64,000 nucleotides of DNA from Stygiolobus caldivivus (GTDB lineage: Archaea; Thermoproteota; Thermoprotei_A; Sulfolobales; Sulfolobaceae), in assembly GCF_019704315.1 (NCBI RefSeq), contig NZ_AP024597.1, positions 1,860,001 to 1,924,000 on the forward strand, given 5' to 3'. The first letter of the stretch is position 1. Each line of letters starts with the position of its first letter. A model generated the notes under the pieces. It had not been told where the DNA came from. It was given only the letters and a program-made list of their open reading frames with translations, and ran no database searches. The position numbers were made by a program, and so were the translations under genes. Shown here one piece after another: positions 44,531 to 55,639 of the stretch.

Positions 44531-45940
44531 TTGATTTATGATGTAGTTATAGTAGGGGCAGGACCAGCGGGTTTATTTGCAGCGTATGAATTAGCTAATC
44601 TGAAGACCTCTGAGAGTGCTAAAGACCTAAAAGTTCTCCTGATAGATAAAGGCACAAGACCTTTAAAAAGGACCTGTCCTCTTTTGACTCCAAAAGAGAA
44701 ATGTACGTTTTGTGAACCATGTAACATTACGTATGGAATTGGTGGTGCAGGAACCTATAGCAGCGGGATAATCAATCTTAGGCCAGATATTGGCGGAGAG
44801 TTACATGAAATATTAAGGAGCTGGGATAAGGCACAAGAGCTAATAGATTATGTTGACGAGGTACTAGTAAAATTCGGTGCCCCTAAAGATAGGTTCTTTG
44901 AACCAAACATGGAAAAAGTAAAAGAAATTCAGAGAAGGGCAGCAAAGGTAGGAGCAGAATTTATACCTATAAGACAAAGGCATATAGGTACAGATAAGAC
45001 CCCCTTAGTAATAGAAAATATATTGAATTATATAGAGAAAAATAGTGTGAAAATAGAAGAACTAACCGAGGTCATAGAAATTCAAAAGAGAGCGGATCAT
45101 TTCGTACTTAAGACAAATAAGAAGAATGAAATTGAAACAAAAACATTACTTGTTGCCCCCGGTAGAGCAGGTGCAAAATGGTTCTTAGAACAAGCTAGAA
45201 ACCTAGGCGTTGATATGGTACCTGGGCCTTTAGATATCGGAGTTAGGGTAGAAGTTGAAGCATTCGTGATGGAGGATCTGACCTCAGCCGTTTGGGATCC
45301 TAAAGTAGTACTGTATTCTAAAAAGTACGATGATAAGGTCAGGACTTTCTGTGTCAATCCAAGAGGATATATTATGAAAGAAGTATATGATGATGGCACT
45401 ATAGGAGTAAACGGGCAAACTTTTGCTGATAGAAAGAGCAATAATACGAATTTTGCCTTTTTAACTACTATAAAATTATCAGATCCGTTAGAAGATACGA
45501 TAGAATACGGAAAAAGTATAGCTAAATTAATGACTAGATTGGGTGGTGAGAAGCCAATAATCCAGAGATTAATAGATTTTGAAAAAGGCAGGAGAAGTAC
45601 TTGGGAGAGAATTAATAGATCTACTGTTAAACCAACGCTGAAAGACGTTACTCCAGGTGATATTAGTATGGGACTTCCTTACAGAGTAGTAAGTAATCTA
45701 ATTGAAGGACTGGAGAGATTAGACAACATTGCACCTGGTCTATATTCGTCTAACACACTTCTGTATGCTCCTGAAATTAAATATTATAGTATGAAAGCAG
45801 TAGTAGATAGTAACATGGAGACAGTAGTAGACAACCTATTTGTAGCTGGAGATGGAGTAGGATTATCAAGAGGGATCAATATAGCTGCTGCAACGGGTAT
45901 TTTAGCAGCAAAAGGAATAGCGAGAAAGTTAGGTCTTTAA
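44531..45940 (+). CDS. FAD-dependent dehydrogenase (COG2509-type), 469 aa
   Basis: The N-terminal '[20 protein letters not shown]' is a Rossmann FAD site and the C-terminal '[20 protein letters not shown]' the second FAD contact. A cysteine cluster '[20 protein letters not shown]' near residues 57-72 resembles an extra metal or disulfide site. This family is conserved in archaea and bacteria, but its substrate is not known. It starts with TTG 6 bp after purA, so is probably in its operon. Confidence 0.85.
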   Translation: MIYDVVIVGAGPAGLFAAYELANLKTSESAKDLKVLLIDKGTRPLKRTCPLLTPKEKCTFCEPCNITYGIGGAGTYSSGIINLRPDIGGELHEILRSWDKAQELIDYVDEVLVKFGAPKDRFFEPNMEKVKEIQRRAAKVGAEFIPIRQRHIGTDKTPLVIENILNYIEKNSVKIEELTEVIEIQKRADHFVLKTNKKNEIETKTLLVAPGRAGAKWFLEQARNLGVDMVPGPLDIGVRVEVEAFVMEDLTSAVWDPKVVLYSKKYDDKVRTFCVNPRGYIMKEVYDDGTIGVNGQTFADRKSNNTNFAFLTTIKLSDPLEDTIEYGKSIAKLMTRLGGEKPIIQRLIDFEKGRRSTWERINRSTVKPTLKDVTPGDISMGLPYRVVSNLIEGLERLDNIAPGLYSSNTLLYAPEIKYYSMKAVVDSNMETVVDNLFVAGDGVGLSRGINIAAATGILAAKGIARKLGL

Positions 45941-45993
45941 ATTAGAATTTTTATAATAAGTGTGTGCCTTTATTAAATTTAAAAATAGTAAAA

Positions 45994-46006
45994 TGGTTTT
46001 TTATAT
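45994..46006 (+). promoter_or_regulatory. TATA box of the siroheme decarboxylase-like gene
   Basis: TTTTTTATATCTT lies 24-36 bases upstream of the ATG at 46030, consistent with a leaderless transcript. Confidence 0.5.
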
Positions 46007-46029
46007 CTTAATCAGTATTATAATGTTGT

Positions 46030-46998
46030 ATGACCACACTAAGCGAAAATGCTTATAAAATTATTATGGAACTAGAGTATAATTTCCCGTTTGACGAAAG
46101 ACCTTTCAGAGTAATTGGAGAGAGGCTAGGAATTAATGAAAATGATGTGGTAAACACTGTCAAAGAATTAGTTGATAAAGAGGTAATTAAGAGAATTGGG
46201 ATGTACGTAAGCTTTAGAGCTAAGGGGATGGAAAGTGCTCTTATAGCTTCGGATATTCCTCCAGAAAACCTAGAAAAATTTAGAAAGATAGCGCTTGGAA
46301 TAAAAGATTTAACACATAATTTCATAAGAAATCACCCTAAGTATAACGTATGGTATGTACTTAAGGCTGAAAATAGAGAACTGTTGAATAGGAAAATTGC
46401 GGAGTTAATGGCAGAGGTGGGATGTAAAGATTATGTAATATTATACTCTAAAAAATCATTAAAACTAAGTGTTAAATATGACGTAATTCGTGGAGTATCA
46501 TATGCAGAAAATCAACCAATTCATGAGAAAATACCTACAGCGGAAGAATTAGGAATTCAAAAGGAGCTCTTAAGAGAGCTTTCTTATCCACTACCGATAA
46601 TTGAAAGACCGTTTCAAAAAATCTCTGAAAAATTTAATCTGAAGGAGAGCGAACTTGTAGAGCTTATAAAAGAATTGTATGATAAAGGGGTAATCAAAGA
46701 CTATGGAGCCACAATAAACGGAGAAAAAGTAGGAATAACAGAGAACGCAATGATGCTAATAAATTCTGAAGATCTAGAATCATCATGTTATAACATTGCA
46801 TCTAAGTTGAGAGAAGCAACACATGTGGTCTTAAGGGAATCTAATACTAGTTGGGATTATTTATGTTACGCAATGATCCACGCTAGAAACAAAGAAATTA
46901 TTTCAGAAGTGGCTAGAAAAGCGCTATCTATAACTAATGCAAAAAGTTATATGTTACTATTCAGCTTAGAAAATCTAAAGCCTGGAATTGTAATTTAA
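46030..46998 (+). CDS. Siroheme decarboxylase-like protein, fused AhbA/AhbB repeats
   Basis: AhbA and AhbB decarboxylate siroheme in the alternative heme pathway and look like Lrp/AsnC proteins. This 322-residue protein has two such units in tandem: residues 1-160, with '[19 protein letters not shown]' and '[17 protein letters not shown]', and residues 175-315, with '[19 protein letters not shown]' and '[19 protein letters not shown]'. Usually the two subunits are separate genes. The heme-pathway role is inferred from family; a transcription regulator is an alternative reading. The 3' end overlaps pheA (opposite strand) by 38 bp. Confidence 0.78.
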   Translation: MTTLSENAYKIIMELEYNFPFDERPFRVIGERLGINENDVVNTVKELVDKEVIKRIGMYVSFRAKGMESALIASDIPPENLEKFRKIALGIKDLTHNFIRNHPKYNVWYVLKAENRELLNRKIAELMAEVGCKDYVILYSKKSLKLSVKYDVIRGVSYAENQPIHEKIPTAEELGIQKELLRELSYPLPIIERPFQKISEKFNLKESELVELIKELYDKGVIKDYGATINGEKVGITENAMMLINSEDLESSCYNIASKLREATHVVLRESNTSWDYLCYAMIHARNKEIISEVARKALSITNAKSYMLLFSLENLKPGIVI

Positions 46999-47797
46999 AG
47001 TAAGAACCTTTAACTTTAATATTAGTAACAACATTTCTTAGTTCTTCTATTAAATTTTTGATCCTAATATCATTTAGTTCTCCTTCAAATTCTATGTAAA
47101 AGTAATATTGCCAAGGTATAACTTTAAGAGGCCTTGAATATATCATTGTCAAATTAACGTTATATTTGTAGAATTTTTCTAATGCTTTATACAATGAACC
47201 AGGCTTGTGGGGTACGTTAAAAAATATCATTGTCCTATCTCCGTTAATAGTAATTTTCTTTGATATTATTATAAATCTAGTAATATTTAAGTTATCTTGA
47301 ATATTATTCATTAAAATCCTTAATCCGTATAGAGAAGCAGCATATTGAGAACATATAGCAGCGGCTTCTCTATCCTTAGACGCATATAGGGCTGCTGCTG
47401 ATGTACTCTCTACTGGGATAATATTCATAAGATTTAATCTTTGCAATGCAGCTTTGGCCTCTTGAAGTGCATGATTATGGGAGTAAACTCTTTTTATATC
47501 CTCTATCTTATTTATAGAATTATTCACAGCTAGGACTAGTTTAATCTCTTTCTCTACATAGGAGTTAACATAAATTTTATCGTATTTATATAAGTTATCT
47601 AATGTCTCGTGAACAGGGCCTTCTAAGCTATTTTCTATTGGTACTATACCTATTACATTATCTTCATTTTCCACTTTTTGAAATATCTCCGAGATTGTTT
47701 TTAACGGAACTTTGTTACCTTCTAACATATCCGCTACTTCGTTTGAAAAACTACCTTTAGGACCTAGGAAGTAAATTCCATTTGGATCATTACTCAT
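46961..47797 (-). CDS. pheA: Prephenate dehydratase with ACT domain
   Basis: Converts prephenate to phenylpyruvate for phenylalanine synthesis. '[18 protein letters not shown]' opens the PBP-like catalytic domain, '[16 protein letters not shown]' and the essential 'ITRFIIISK' Thr-Arg-Phe are present. The C-terminal ACT domain '[18 protein letters not shown]' should give phenylalanine feedback. 278 residues, normal. The final 38 bp overlap the convergent gene. Confidence 0.95.
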   Translation of the reverse strand: MSNDPNGIYFLGPKGSFSNEVADMLEGNKVPLKTISEIFQKVENEDNVIGIVPIENSLEGPVHETLDNLYKYDKIYVNSYVEKEIKLVLAVNNSINKIEDIKRVYSHNHALQEAKAALQRLNLMNIIPVESTSAAALYASKDREAAAICSQYAASLYGLRILMNNIQDNLNITRFIIISKKITINGDRTMIFFNVPHKPGSLYKALEKFYKYNVNLTMIYSRPLKVIPWQYYFYIEFEGELNDIRIKNLIEELRNVVTNIKVKGSYFKLQFQALDFLS

Positions 47798-47904
47798 TCA
47801 TTAAATCCCTCTTAAAAAGTTAAAGCTAACCTTATCGGGTAGATATAGTTAGAACTTTCTTAAATGTTTAACAAAATATTTACAGTTATCTATTTTAGTA
47901 GTTT

Positions 47905-49116
47905 TTATTCGACTAACTTAGCTTCTATACCGTCTAAAGCTAAGCTATACAAAAAATCTGATAGAGCATCGCCAGAAGGTATTTCAAACATAACGTAAAT
48001 CTTTGTATATCCAGGCTTCACATCACTACTAATTCTATCGTGAATAACATCAATTACATTTCCTCTTATTTGAGCTATTCTACTTAATACTTTATTTAAG
48101 TAGCCCGGTTTATCAGGTACTAGAACTTTTACTTTTACTATTCTTTTAGATTTATACAGCATTTTATCTATTATTCTAGCTAATAGTGATAAATCTATGT
48201 TTCCTCCACTTATTACCGCCACCATCTTCTTTCCTTTTCCGTCTATCTTTCCCGAAAGCAACGCAGCTACTGTAGACGCTCCAGCTCCTTCCGCTATTGT
48301 CTTGTTCCTTTCAAGGAGGAACATGATTGCATTCGCTATTTCTTCATCATCAACCAATACTATATCATCAACTAGCTCCTTAACTATTTCATAAGTTAAT
48401 TTAGAGGGAGATTTAACTAATATCCCGTCCGCTATTGAAAAAGAAGGTTCTATTTCTACTAATCTACCTAAATCCTTTGATACTTTTAATGAGGGAGAGG
48501 CCGAAGATTGAACTCCTATGATTTTCACGCTTGGTAGTTTAGATTTAATCGCAATTGAAACCCCTGAGATAAGCCCTCCTCCACCTATAGGGACGATCAC
48601 TATGTCCGGTTTTAAATCTAGTAGCTCTAATCCTAGCGTCCCTTGCCCTAATATCACATTTAAATCACCATAAGGATGAACCATTATGGCCCCAGTTTCT
48701 CTAATAATTTCCTCAGCTTTTTTCATTCCTTCATGAAGAAATTTCCCATACAATACGACATTAGCACCATACGATTTAGTTGCTAGATATTTAGAAATTG
48801 GAGCAGTTTCGGGCATCACAATAGTCGCCTTAATTCCAAGTGCTTTCGCAGCATAAGCTACGCCTTGCGCGTGATTCCCAGCGGATACTGCTATAACTCC
48901 CCTAGCTTTTTCTTCATTAGATAACCTTATTAGCTTGGAAAAAGCTCCCCTAACTTTAAACGAACCGGTCTTCTGTAGATTTTCCATCTTAAGATATACT
49001 TTAGCACTTAAAAGATTAGATAAAGTAGATGAATAGTCCAGCGGAGTCTCATGAATATAGTCTTTTATTAACTCCTTAGTCTTAATTATTTCATTATAGT
49101 AATTTAACCATGACAT
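47905..49116 (-). CDS. ilvA: Threonine dehydratase (PLP) with C-terminal ACT domain
   Basis: Deaminates threonine to 2-oxobutyrate for isoleucine synthesis or catabolism. PLP lysine in '[13 protein letters not shown]', substrate loop '[13 protein letters not shown]', PLP phosphate loop 'GGGGLISGV', and an ACT domain from about 325 ('[20 protein letters not shown]'). 403 residues. Its leader contains a C/D-box RNA on the same strand whose D box touches the ATG. Confidence 0.94.
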   Translation of the reverse strand: MSWLNYYNEIIKTKELIKDYIHETPLDYSSTLSNLLSAKVYLKMENLQKTGSFKVRGAFSKLIRLSNEEKARGVIAVSAGNHAQGVAYAAKALGIKATIVMPETAPISKYLATKSYGANVVLYGKFLHEGMKKAEEIIRETGAIMVHPYGDLNVILGQGTLGLELLDLKPDIVIVPIGGGGLISGVSIAIKSKLPSVKIIGVQSSASPSLKVSKDLGRLVEIEPSFSIADGILVKSPSKLTYEIVKELVDDIVLVDDEEIANAIMFLLERNKTIAEGAGASTVAALLSGKIDGKGKKMVAVISGGNIDLSLLARIIDKMLYKSKRIVKVKVLVPDKPGYLNKVLSRIAQIRGNVIDVIHDRISSDVKPGYTKIYVMFEIPSGDALSDFLYSLALDGIEAKLVE

Positions 49117-49166
49117 TCAGGGAAACCCTGCCATCATCATTGTTCAGAGATCGAAGGCCTCATCCT
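49117..49166 (-). ncRNA. C/D-box guide RNA overlapping the HIT stop and ilvA leader
   Basis: Reading the minus strand, in order: AGGATGA (C box, one mismatch to RTGATGA), 12-nt guide, CTGA (D'), ACA, ATGATGA (perfect C'), 13-nt guide, CTGA (perfect D). This is the full four-box geometry of archaeal C/D sRNAs with correct guide spacing. The C box and first guide lie in the last codons of the HIT gene, the D' TGA is its stop codon, and the D box ends on the base before the ilvA ATG. It would guide 2'-O-methylation; targets not determined here. Ends are box limits and the real RNA extends a few bases each side. Confidence 0.7.
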
Positions 49167-49653
49167 TACTATTAAATTCAACATATAACTTATTATACGT
49201 ATCTTCTAAGAGTTCAGGAAGTACTTTTATGTTACCTATAACCGGCATAAAATTAGCGTCTCCATTCCATCTAGGAACTATATGCACATGTACGTGTTGA
49301 TCAATACCAGCACCCGCTACTCTGCCTATGTTAGCCCCTATGTTAAACCCATCTGGTGAATATACTTTTCTTAACACTTTTAATGATCTCTTTATTATAA
49401 AAAACATCTCAGATGACTCTTCTTCTGATAATAGTTCTAAACTACTCACATGCCTATACGGAACTACCATTATATGCCCTGGGTTATATGGATATGCGTT
49501 AAGTATTACAAAATTATACTTAGCCCTAAATACAATTAAATGCCCTTTATCATTATTAGATTTAGGAAATTCGCAGAAAATACAAGTATCGTCCTTCTTT
49601 TTAGAAGCTTCTAAAATATATTTTGACCTCCAAGGAGCCCACAATACGTCCAT
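49144..49653 (-). CDS. HIT-family (Ap4A-hydrolase-like) protein
   Basis: A histidine-triad hydrolase of nucleotide phosphoramidates or diadenosine polyphosphates. The triad is '[10 protein letters not shown]' (H-x-H-x-H), with '[20 protein letters not shown]' upstream. An N-terminal CxxC zinc-type pair ('TCIFCEF') is also seen. 169 residues. Its last codons and stop form part of the embedded C/D-box RNA. Confidence 0.92.
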   Translation of the reverse strand: MDVLWAPWRSKYILEASKKKDDTCIFCEFPKSNNDKGHLIVFRAKYNFVILNAYPYNPGHIMVVPYRHVSSLELLSEEESSEMFFIIKRSLKVLRKVYSPDGFNIGANIGRVAGAGIDQHVHVHIVPRWNGDANFMPVIGNIKVLPELLEDTYNKLYVEFNSKDEAFDL

Positions 49654-49705
49654 AATTACCTAACTAATAAGAACATAGAATAAAATTAAATCTCTTTTTA
49701 CTTTA

Positions 49706-50677
49706 TCACTCTTCGGCATCCCTTACGCCTTCTTCTGTTATCGCAAACACTACCTCTCCTTCTGGCAAGTGCGGAGCGTCTACAACCCTCGCGATTCTCT
49801 TATTCCCCCTACTTTTCTTAATCTGAATTCTTATGCCCGGGACGTGATAAAGTGTATGGCCACCTACAGCTACTGTTGGATCTCCGTAAAACATATCAGG
49901 TCTTGCCATTACTTGGTTAGTTATTATAGTAGCTAAATCATACATTTCAGCTAACCTGACCAATTGATGCAAGTGCTTGTTCATTTTCTGTTGTCTAACT
50001 GCTAAGTTCTCTCTGCCAGGGTATTCAGCCCTAAAATGAGACGTAACTGAGTCCACTATTACTAGTTTGATCGCTGGATCCTTTACAATCAACTCTTGTA
50101 AATCCTCAACTATCGCCATCTGGTGATCGGAGTTTATAGCCCTCATATAGTAAATGTTATTCATAGCAGTGTCTGGATCAAGACCTACTGATTTTGACAT
50201 AGCTTCAATTCTTTCCCATCTAAATGTACCTTCAGTATCAATATAAACAGCTTTACCATTCAAACCACCTTTTTCTGGCGGAAGCTGTACATTAACACTT
50301 AACTGGTGGCATAACTGGGTTTTACCTGAACCGAATTCACCAAAAAATTCTGTCATTGTTCTTGTTTCTATTCCTCCTCCCAATAATCCATCTAGAGCCT
50401 GACTACTTGTAGTAATTTTCTTTGTATTCATTCTCTCCTTTTTAACTTCTAGTGCAGTCTTGAACCTAATGTCAAGCGCATCTCTTGCTTCTTTTATTAT
50501 TCTTTGTGCAGTAGTTTGAGGTATGCCCGCAGCTACGCTTAGATCTTGTGGAGATGCTACGGCTACCGATTCTAGAGTAGAATACCCAGCTTCAACTAGT
50601 TTATTAAGAATACTTTGCCCTACTCCAGGTAAGTCTGAAAGGCTCTTTACCTTCTTTCCATCACCATTCGTTGACAT
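49706..50677 (-). CDS. radA: DNA repair and recombination protein RadA
   Basis: Archaeal RecA/Rad51 recombinase for strand exchange. The N-terminal helix-hairpin-helix domain ('[19 protein letters not shown]') binds DNA, Walker A is 'GEFGSGKTQ', Walker B '[17 protein letters not shown]', and '[10 protein letters not shown]'-type motif '[16 protein letters not shown]' follows. 323 residues is normal. It stands alone with its own promoter region of 60 bp on the 5' side. Confidence 0.98.
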   Translation of the reverse strand: MSTNGDGKKVKSLSDLPGVGQSILNKLVEAGYSTLESVAVASPQDLSVAAGIPQTTAQRIIKEARDALDIRFKTALEVKKERMNTKKITTSSQALDGLLGGGIETRTMTEFFGEFGSGKTQLCHQLSVNVQLPPEKGGLNGKAVYIDTEGTFRWERIEAMSKSVGLDPDTAMNNIYYMRAINSDHQMAIVEDLQELIVKDPAIKLVIVDSVTSHFRAEYPGRENLAVRQQKMNKHLHQLVRLAEMYDLATIITNQVMARPDMFYGDPTVAVGGHTLYHVPGIRIQIKKSRGNKRIARVVDAPHLPEGEVVFAITEEGVRDAEE

Positions 50678-50737
50678 ATATTACACCACCGAAATGTAAA
50701 ATCTAAACTATACACTTCTAACTGATACTAATAAACA

Positions 50738-51292
50738 TTATTTCCCCTCTCTTAAATACCATCCTATATCTAAATCAGGTATTATCTCTACACGTTCGTT
50801 CTTTAATTTAATCATTGAAAAGCATATGAAAATATCGTCAATATCATATATTAAATATTTGCCTTTATCTATTAATTTTTCTGAGGCTAGAATATCGTTA
50901 ATACCTAAGGTAGCATTTTTTCCATAAGTTAATTTCTCTATTACTTTTCTATCTTTTAGATAAATTTTATTTTTACAAGCTAATCTAAGGTAATCCGCTA
51001 TAGGTAATAAAGGATAGACCTTACCTTTTTTAATTTTTATTATAGGCTCCCCAATAGAATAAGGATATAAGTTGATCTGCTTTAATTTATTTAGAATCTC
51101 ATCAACCTTACTATTTTTATCTATAACTTCAATTTGAATAAAGGCAGAAATAAATTCAAATAATAATTTATCCTGAAATAAATAAGAAAAAATGTCCTCG
51201 ATACAGTTATATTCTTTTAATAGCGATGAAACGATATGAAGGAACTCGTTAAGTGAAATTTTCTTATATTCTATTTTTTTCTTAGTTTGCAA
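50738..51292 (-). CDS. PUA-domain-like RNA-binding protein, 184 aa
   Basis: The C-terminal 70 residues ('[19 protein letters not shown]', then '[20 protein letters not shown]' and 'WYLREGK') resemble the PUA fold of NIP7 and related proteins, which bind RNA. The N-terminal part is a separate alpha-rich domain. It starts with an ATG overlapping the end of the upstream RNA m5C methyltransferase gene by 22 nt, suggesting a shared role in rRNA/tRNA modification. Exact family not certain. Confidence 0.65.
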   Translation of the reverse strand: MQTKKKIEYKKISLNEFLHIVSSLLKEYNCIEDIFSYLFQDKLLFEFISAFIQIEVIDKNSKVDEILNKLKQINLYPYSIGEPIIKIKKGKVYPLLPIADYLRLACKNKIYLKDRKVIEKLTYGKNATLGINDILASEKLIDKGKYLIYDIDDIFICFSMIKLKNERVEIIPDLDIGWYLREGK

Positions 51293-52275
51293 ACGAAAAA
51301 TCCCTCAGTATATGACTTGTGAGGATAAAATCTTATGCATTTCTTAACTTCAGGATTAAACTTCACCTGCATAAATTCTTCTATTCCGTCATCAGCAGGA
51401 TAACCTTCTATCTTCTCTACTTCCATTCCTAGTTCCTCTATTGCAAAATTAACTACAGCTTCGTCTTCTTCTGGTGCAATACTACAAGTAGAGTACACTA
51501 AAGTGCCTCCATCGTCCAAGAGTTGATAAGCCGAATTAACCATTAGTAGCTGCTCTACAAAGAATCTCCTTAAATCTGATATAGTAGTTTTTGTTTTCCT
51601 ACTGGGATCTTCAGGTATCAGGCCTTCTCCACTACAAGGAGCATCTAACAAGATCTTAGAAAATTTTAGCGAAGAATTAACTAAATTCTTTGAGTCTGTC
51701 CTAAGTAATATTACATTTTTTGCCTTCATTCTATTAATGTTGGACAACAAGGTTTTAATCCTCTCCCTAGATTTTTCTACAGCTAAGATTAGACCTTTAT
51801 TTCCCATTAGTTGTGATATCTGAGTAGTTTTACTCCCCGGTGAAGCAGCCATATCTAAGACTACATCATTCTCGTTAGGTGATAACACATACGGAGGAAC
51901 CATCGAGGCTAATCCCTGAATATAATAAAACCCTGATAAATACTCTAATGTAGCCCCTAAAGATGGAGACTTAGGAACAGTTACCACTCGATAACCATGG
52001 AGTAACCAGTCCACTTTTTGCAATTCGAAACCTTTATTTCGCATCCTTTCTGTCAATTTTTCACAGTTAATTAACAGGTCATTACATCGTATACTTTTCA
52101 CTAAAGGAATACTGCAATGATATAAAAAGTCCTCTAGTTCTCCCTGAAACATATGGATATATCTTTCTATCATATAGTCTAGAAAATTATATTTTTCGGC
52201 AAATTGCTTAGCCTTAAAAGAAGGTGAGACATCAAAAAGTCTATCATACTTTTTAATATACTCCTCTACATTCAT
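51271..52275 (-). CDS. RNA (cytosine-5-)-methyltransferase, NOL1/NOP2/sun family
   Basis: SAM-dependent m5C methyltransferase acting on rRNA or tRNA. '[20 protein letters not shown]' is the SAM motif I, '[20 protein letters not shown]' holds the PC catalytic motif IV and '[17 protein letters not shown]' the TC motif VI (second cysteine). 334 residues from ATG 52275; ATG 52290 would add five. A TTTTATTTTTAC element about 30 bases upstream on the minus strand favours the shorter start. It faces the CYTH gene with 6 bp between starts. Confidence 0.92.
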   Translation of the reverse strand: MNVEEYIKKYDRLFDVSPSFKAKQFAEKYNFLDYMIERYIHMFQGELEDFLYHCSIPLVKSIRCNDLLINCEKLTERMRNKGFELQKVDWLLHGYRVVTVPKSPSLGATLEYLSGFYYIQGLASMVPPYVLSPNENDVVLDMAASPGSKTTQISQLMGNKGLILAVEKSRERIKTLLSNINRMKAKNVILLRTDSKNLVNSSLKFSKILLDAPCSGEGLIPEDPSRKTKTTISDLRRFFVEQLLMVNSAYQLLDDGGTLVYSTCSIAPEEDEAVVNFAIEELGMEVEKIEGYPADDGIEEFMQVKFNPEVKKCIRFYPHKSYTEGFFVCKLRKK

Positions 52276-52281
52276 TTCCTG

Positions 52282-52836
52282 ATGACACACATAGAAAGGG
52301 AAGTAAAAATAAAATTATTTAGTCCGTCGTTAGAAACACTTTTAACGGAATTTAAAAGCAAGTATACATTTATTAATGAAGAGAATCAAAAAGATATATA
52401 CTATAATAGCCCAGTTAGAGATTTCAGATTTACTGATGAAGCCTTGAGGATAAGGAAAAATAACAATAGAATAGAGCTTACATATAAAGGACCTAAACTC
52501 TCGTCCCAAAGTAAATCAAGACTTGAGATAAATGTTCAGGTCTCCAGTTTAGAAGATATGGACACAATATTACAAAAATTAGGATTCAAAAAAGTAATAG
52601 AATTAGAAAAAACTAGGTGGAATTTCAAAGTAAGCTCTTATACTATATCCTTGGATAATGTCAAAGGTTTAGGCAACTTCTTAGAAATAGAAGGAATTGA
52701 CGTAGACGAGAAAGAACTGTTAGACTTTGTATCGTCATTTATTAGAGAAAACCAAATAAAAGGAGAACAAACTCTGAAATCATACTTAGAACTATTGGTG
52801 GAGAAAAATGAGAAAGCAGATAGCAATCCTAACTGA
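52282..52836 (+). CDS. CYTH-domain protein (class IV adenylate cyclase/triphosphatase type), 184 aa
   Basis: CYTH enzymes hydrolyse or cyclise triphosphates with the ExExK motif, here 'EREVKIKL' at residues 5-12. '[20 protein letters not shown]' and '[14 protein letters not shown]' complete the eight-stranded tunnel. Its substrate (tripolyphosphate, thiamine triphosphate, ATP) is unknown. A CTTTTTAATATAC element 22-34 bases upstream suits a leaderless start. Its end overlaps the SAM hydrolase gene by 29 nt. Confidence 0.88.
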   Translation: MTHIEREVKIKLFSPSLETLLTEFKSKYTFINEENQKDIYYNSPVRDFRFTDEALRIRKNNNRIELTYKGPKLSSQSKSRLEINVQVSSLEDMDTILQKLGFKKVIELEKTRWNFKVSSYTISLDNVKGLGNFLEIEGIDVDEKELLDFVSSFIRENQIKGEQTLKSYLELLVEKNEKADSNPN

Positions 52837-53635
52837 CTTTGGTATATCCGATAACTATAACGGAGTAATGGAAGCCGTAATAAAACGAAATAACCCGGAA
52901 GTAGAGATAACGTATATAACACCTAACGCTAGAGAATTTAGTATATACGGTGGGGCTTATCTCCTATATACTTCGTATAGATACTTTAAGAAAGGAACGA
53001 TATTCCTCACAGTAATAGACCCCGGTGTAGGTACATCCAGAAAACCTATAATTATTAAGACTAATAATTACTTCTTTGTGGGACCTGATAATGGAGTTTT
53101 GTACCCGGCATCTAACGAAGACGGAATAAAGGAAATAATAGCAATTACTAATCCTAGAGTATACTTATCTAAGAAGATATCAAATACTTTTCACGGTAGA
53201 GATATTTTTGCAATTAGTGCTACACTGCTTTCCTTAAATGTAGACCTAGAAACATTTGGGGAGAAAATTACAGATTTAGTAAAGCTTTCATTTGACTATA
53301 GCTTGGAGGAATTATCAGACGATAAAATTAAAGCCTGCGGTAAAGTCATTTATGTAGATCATTTCGGGAACATAGCCACATCAATAAGAATAGATAACGA
53401 CTTGTCTTTAGGCAAGAGGGGTAAACTGCTATTTAAAGGAAAAGAAATAGACGTGCACCAGGTTAGGACATTTGGGGAAAGTAAATCACAGGAAATACTA
53501 GTATATAAAAACGGTTACTCGTTTATTGAGATCGGTATTAATAAGGGGAGTGCATTTAATATTCTCGGATTGAGAGAAGGTGATGAGATCTGCGTAGAGG
53601 TCTCTATCCAGGCAGATTCCAACCATTCCATCTAG
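52808..53635 (+). CDS. SAM hydrolase (adenosine-forming; DUF62)
   Basis: Hydrolyses S-adenosylmethionine to adenosine and methionine. '[19 protein letters not shown]', '[18 protein letters not shown]' and '[18 protein letters not shown]' are the family motifs, with the water-activating Asp and Arg/His. 275 residues. Starts inside the CYTH gene (29-nt overlap) and ends 46 nt into nadM, so three genes are strung in overlapping frames. Confidence 0.93.
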   Translation: MRKQIAILTDFGISDNYNGVMEAVIKRNNPEVEITYITPNAREFSIYGGAYLLYTSYRYFKKGTIFLTVIDPGVGTSRKPIIIKTNNYFFVGPDNGVLYPASNEDGIKEIIAITNPRVYLSKKISNTFHGRDIFAISATLLSLNVDLETFGEKITDLVKLSFDYSLEELSDDKIKACGKVIYVDHFGNIATSIRIDNDLSLGKRGKLLFKGKEIDVHQVRTFGESKSQEILVYKNGYSFIEIGINKGSAFNILGLREGDEICVEVSIQADSNHSI

Positions 53636-54108
53636 GTCATTTCCAGGTTATTAAATGGGCGTTGGAAAGAGTAGATGAATTAATCATCGTTATAGGAAGC
53701 GCTCAAGAAAGCCACACTCTTTCAAACCCGTTTACTGCTGGAGAAAGGATAGAAATGATAAGAAGGACGTTAGAAGGTAATAATATTGACCTATCTACCA
53801 TCTATTTTATACCTATACCCGATATTCTGATGAATAGCGTCTGGGTATACCATGTTAAATCCTTTTCTCCCAATTTTGATCTAATAATCAGCAGAAATCC
53901 TCTCGTATTAAGGTTGTTTAAAGAAGCTAAATATGAAATATTAGAACCCCCACCCTATGATAGAAAAATTTACAATTCTACCTATATAAGAAGATTGATG
54001 ATAGAGAATAATAATGAGTGGGAAAAACTAGTACCTACTGAGGTTTCAAATTATATACATGAAATTAAGGGTGATGAAAGACTCAGGTCTATCGCTGGCT
54101 TATCTTAA
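53590..54108 (+). CDS. nadM: Nicotinamide-nucleotide adenylyltransferase NadM; CTG start likely
   Basis: Makes NAD from NMN and ATP. The essential nucleotidyltransferase motif [10 protein letters not shown] lies in the frame after TGA 53584-53586, before any ATG/GTG/TTG; the first such codon (TTG 53662) would delete it. The upstream codons are GAT CTG CGT AGA GGT, so the likely start is CTG 53590, preceded by AAGGTGATGAG as ribosome-binding site, giving [10 protein letters not shown] and 172 residues, the usual length. The second motif 'YNSTYIRRL' matches ISSTxIR. Gene identity is secure; the start is inferred. Confidence 0.9.
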   Translation: MRRGLYPGRFQPFHLGHFQVIKWALERVDELIIVIGSAQESHTLSNPFTAGERIEMIRRTLEGNNIDLSTIYFIPIPDILMNSVWVYHVKSFSPNFDLIISRNPLVLRLFKEAKYEILEPPPYDRKIYNSTYIRRLMIENNNEWEKLVPTEVSNYIHEIKGDERLRSIAGLS

Positions 54109-54151
54109 TCCTTAAATATATAGGCTACAGTAAGAATTTGGGGTACGTAAT

Positions 54152-55075
54152 ATGTATAGGCTTGAAACCTATTATAATGTTTTCCCGTGGCATGCTAATC
54201 ATTTTGGAAGTTTACACGGCGGAATATATATGAATTGGTTAATCGATACTAGTGGGCTCTTAATGTCTAATGTAAGTCGCGGAAATTATTTATTAGCATC
54301 GGTAGATTATCTATATTTATTCAAACCCGCTAGAGTAGGTGATGTAGTAAGAGTAGTCGCTGAGGTAACTGCAGGGTGGGAAAGTTCAGTAGAAATTAAA
54401 GTGAAAGCGTGTATAAAAAGAGAGGATAAAGAAGAACTAGGTGCACTAGGATTAACCACTTACGTAGCAGTAGATGAAAATGGAAGACCTAGAAAATTAC
54501 CCGTAAAGATAGGTTCCGATGATGAAGCTAATAAAAGAAGAGAAAAAAGGATAGAAAAGAAGAGAAAAGATATGTTAGACCAAGAAGACCTCTTACCAAA
54601 TATGTCATTTGGGAGGAGTTACATAAGGACTATATACCCTGAACATGGATTCGGAAATGGTATTCTATACGCAGGTAAAATGTACACAATGCTAGACGAG
54701 GCCTTAGCTATAGTAGCAAAACTATATAGCAAAGGTAATGTGTTCACTGGAAGTGCTGGTGCTGCAAACTTCTTATCTCCAGTTAGAATAGGTGATATTT
54801 TAGAAATTCAAGGTGCAATTGAGTATACTGGGACTACTTCTCTTGATGTAGGTGCTAAGGTCTTTGCAATAAACCATTATACAGGTGAAAAGAGGTTAGT
54901 CACGAGAACCGTATTTTCTTTCGTAGCAATTGATGAGAACGCTAAACCTAAGCCTATTCAAAAAATAACACCTGCTACTGATAAAGAAAAAATGATATTC
55001 GAAGAGAGACTAAAAGAAAGAGAGGAAAGAATAAAACTGTCCAAAACATTACAAGAAACTGAGTTATGTCAATAG
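54152..55075 (+). CDS. Double-hotdog acyl-CoA thioesterase, 307 aa
   Basis: Two hotdog domains: residues 1-130 with '[20 protein letters not shown]' and 150-290 with '[20 protein letters not shown]'. This is the pattern of acyl-CoA hydrolases of the BACH/ACOT7 type. The catalytic Asp/Glu region is in the 'HGG..NW.D' and 'GNGILY' helices. Physiological acyl chain unknown, possibly fatty-acid turnover. The 3' end overlaps the convergent DUF99 gene by 12 bp. Confidence 0.87.
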   Translation: MYRLETYYNVFPWHANHFGSLHGGIYMNWLIDTSGLLMSNVSRGNYLLASVDYLYLFKPARVGDVVRVVAEVTAGWESSVEIKVKACIKREDKEELGALGLTTYVAVDENGRPRKLPVKIGSDDEANKRREKRIEKKRKDMLDQEDLLPNMSFGRSYIRTIYPEHGFGNGILYAGKMYTMLDEALAIVAKLYSKGNVFTGSAGAANFLSPVRIGDILEIQGAIEYTGTTSLDVGAKVFAINHYTGEKRLVTRTVFSFVAIDENAKPKPIQKITPATDKEKMIFEERLKEREERIKLSKTLQETELCQ

Positions 55076-55639
55076 CTTTTTATTTATGAGAAATCTTGAT
55101 AGACTGCTTGCTATTATGTGAGCTGACCTTAAAGGCTCAGGTTGCTTTGCATAGAATTGATAGTAGCTAACCACCTTAATTACGTCACTTTCAGGTATAT
55201 TTGCCTTAACATACACTTCTCCTTTCTTTGTAGGTAGTTTTACCAAGTTCCTCATTACTTGCAAGATTATATTTACCCTCTTCTCGTCATCACTGAAATA
55301 TTTAGTTAAAGCCCTTTCTACTTCATTAATCTCAGGTATTTGAGAATAAAATATGATATAGTGAATACCGTTAGTCTGTAATTCTTGCGGATCTATGTAA
55401 TTAAATCCACCGAACGTGACTCCATCAGTTAAGACAATATCACATTCATCCACTATTCGAAGTATTATTGCTGTGGCATCATTACCATCTACCAAGATTC
55501 TGTCAAAATTAACGGAACTAAGTTTAGACTTATTGTATTTAGCTGATAACAAAATTGTACTTCCTTTCTTACCCTTGAAAGCTAACGGAAAATACCCGTC
55601 ATCAATTCCACATACTAGCAATTCTTTCATCACTTTCAA
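55064..55639 (-). CDS. DUF99 protein (endonuclease V-related), 191 aa
   Basis: Archaeal DUF99 has the endonuclease V/RNase H-type fold. '[18 protein letters not shown]', '[20 protein letters not shown]' and '[16 protein letters not shown]' are diagnostic. Biochemical function is unclear. The 5' end overlaps the orc1-1 3' end by 38 nt, so it is co-expressed with the replication initiator; a repair or nucleic-acid role would fit but is inferred. ATG 55639 or 55630 can be the start. Confidence 0.82.
   Translation of the reverse strand: MKVMKELLVCGIDDGYFPLAFKGKKGSTILLSAKYNKSKLSSVNFDRILVDGNDATAIILRIVDECDIVLTDGVTFGGFNYIDPQELQTNGIHYIIFYSQIPEINEVERALTKYFSDDEKRVNIILQVMRNLVKLPTKKGEVYVKANIPESDVIKVVSYYQFYAKQPEPLRSAHIIASSLSRFLINKKLLT

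Noticed and set aside
53580-53600. GTGATGA before nadM as a C box
   Set aside because: No D box; better explained as ribosome-binding site for nadM.
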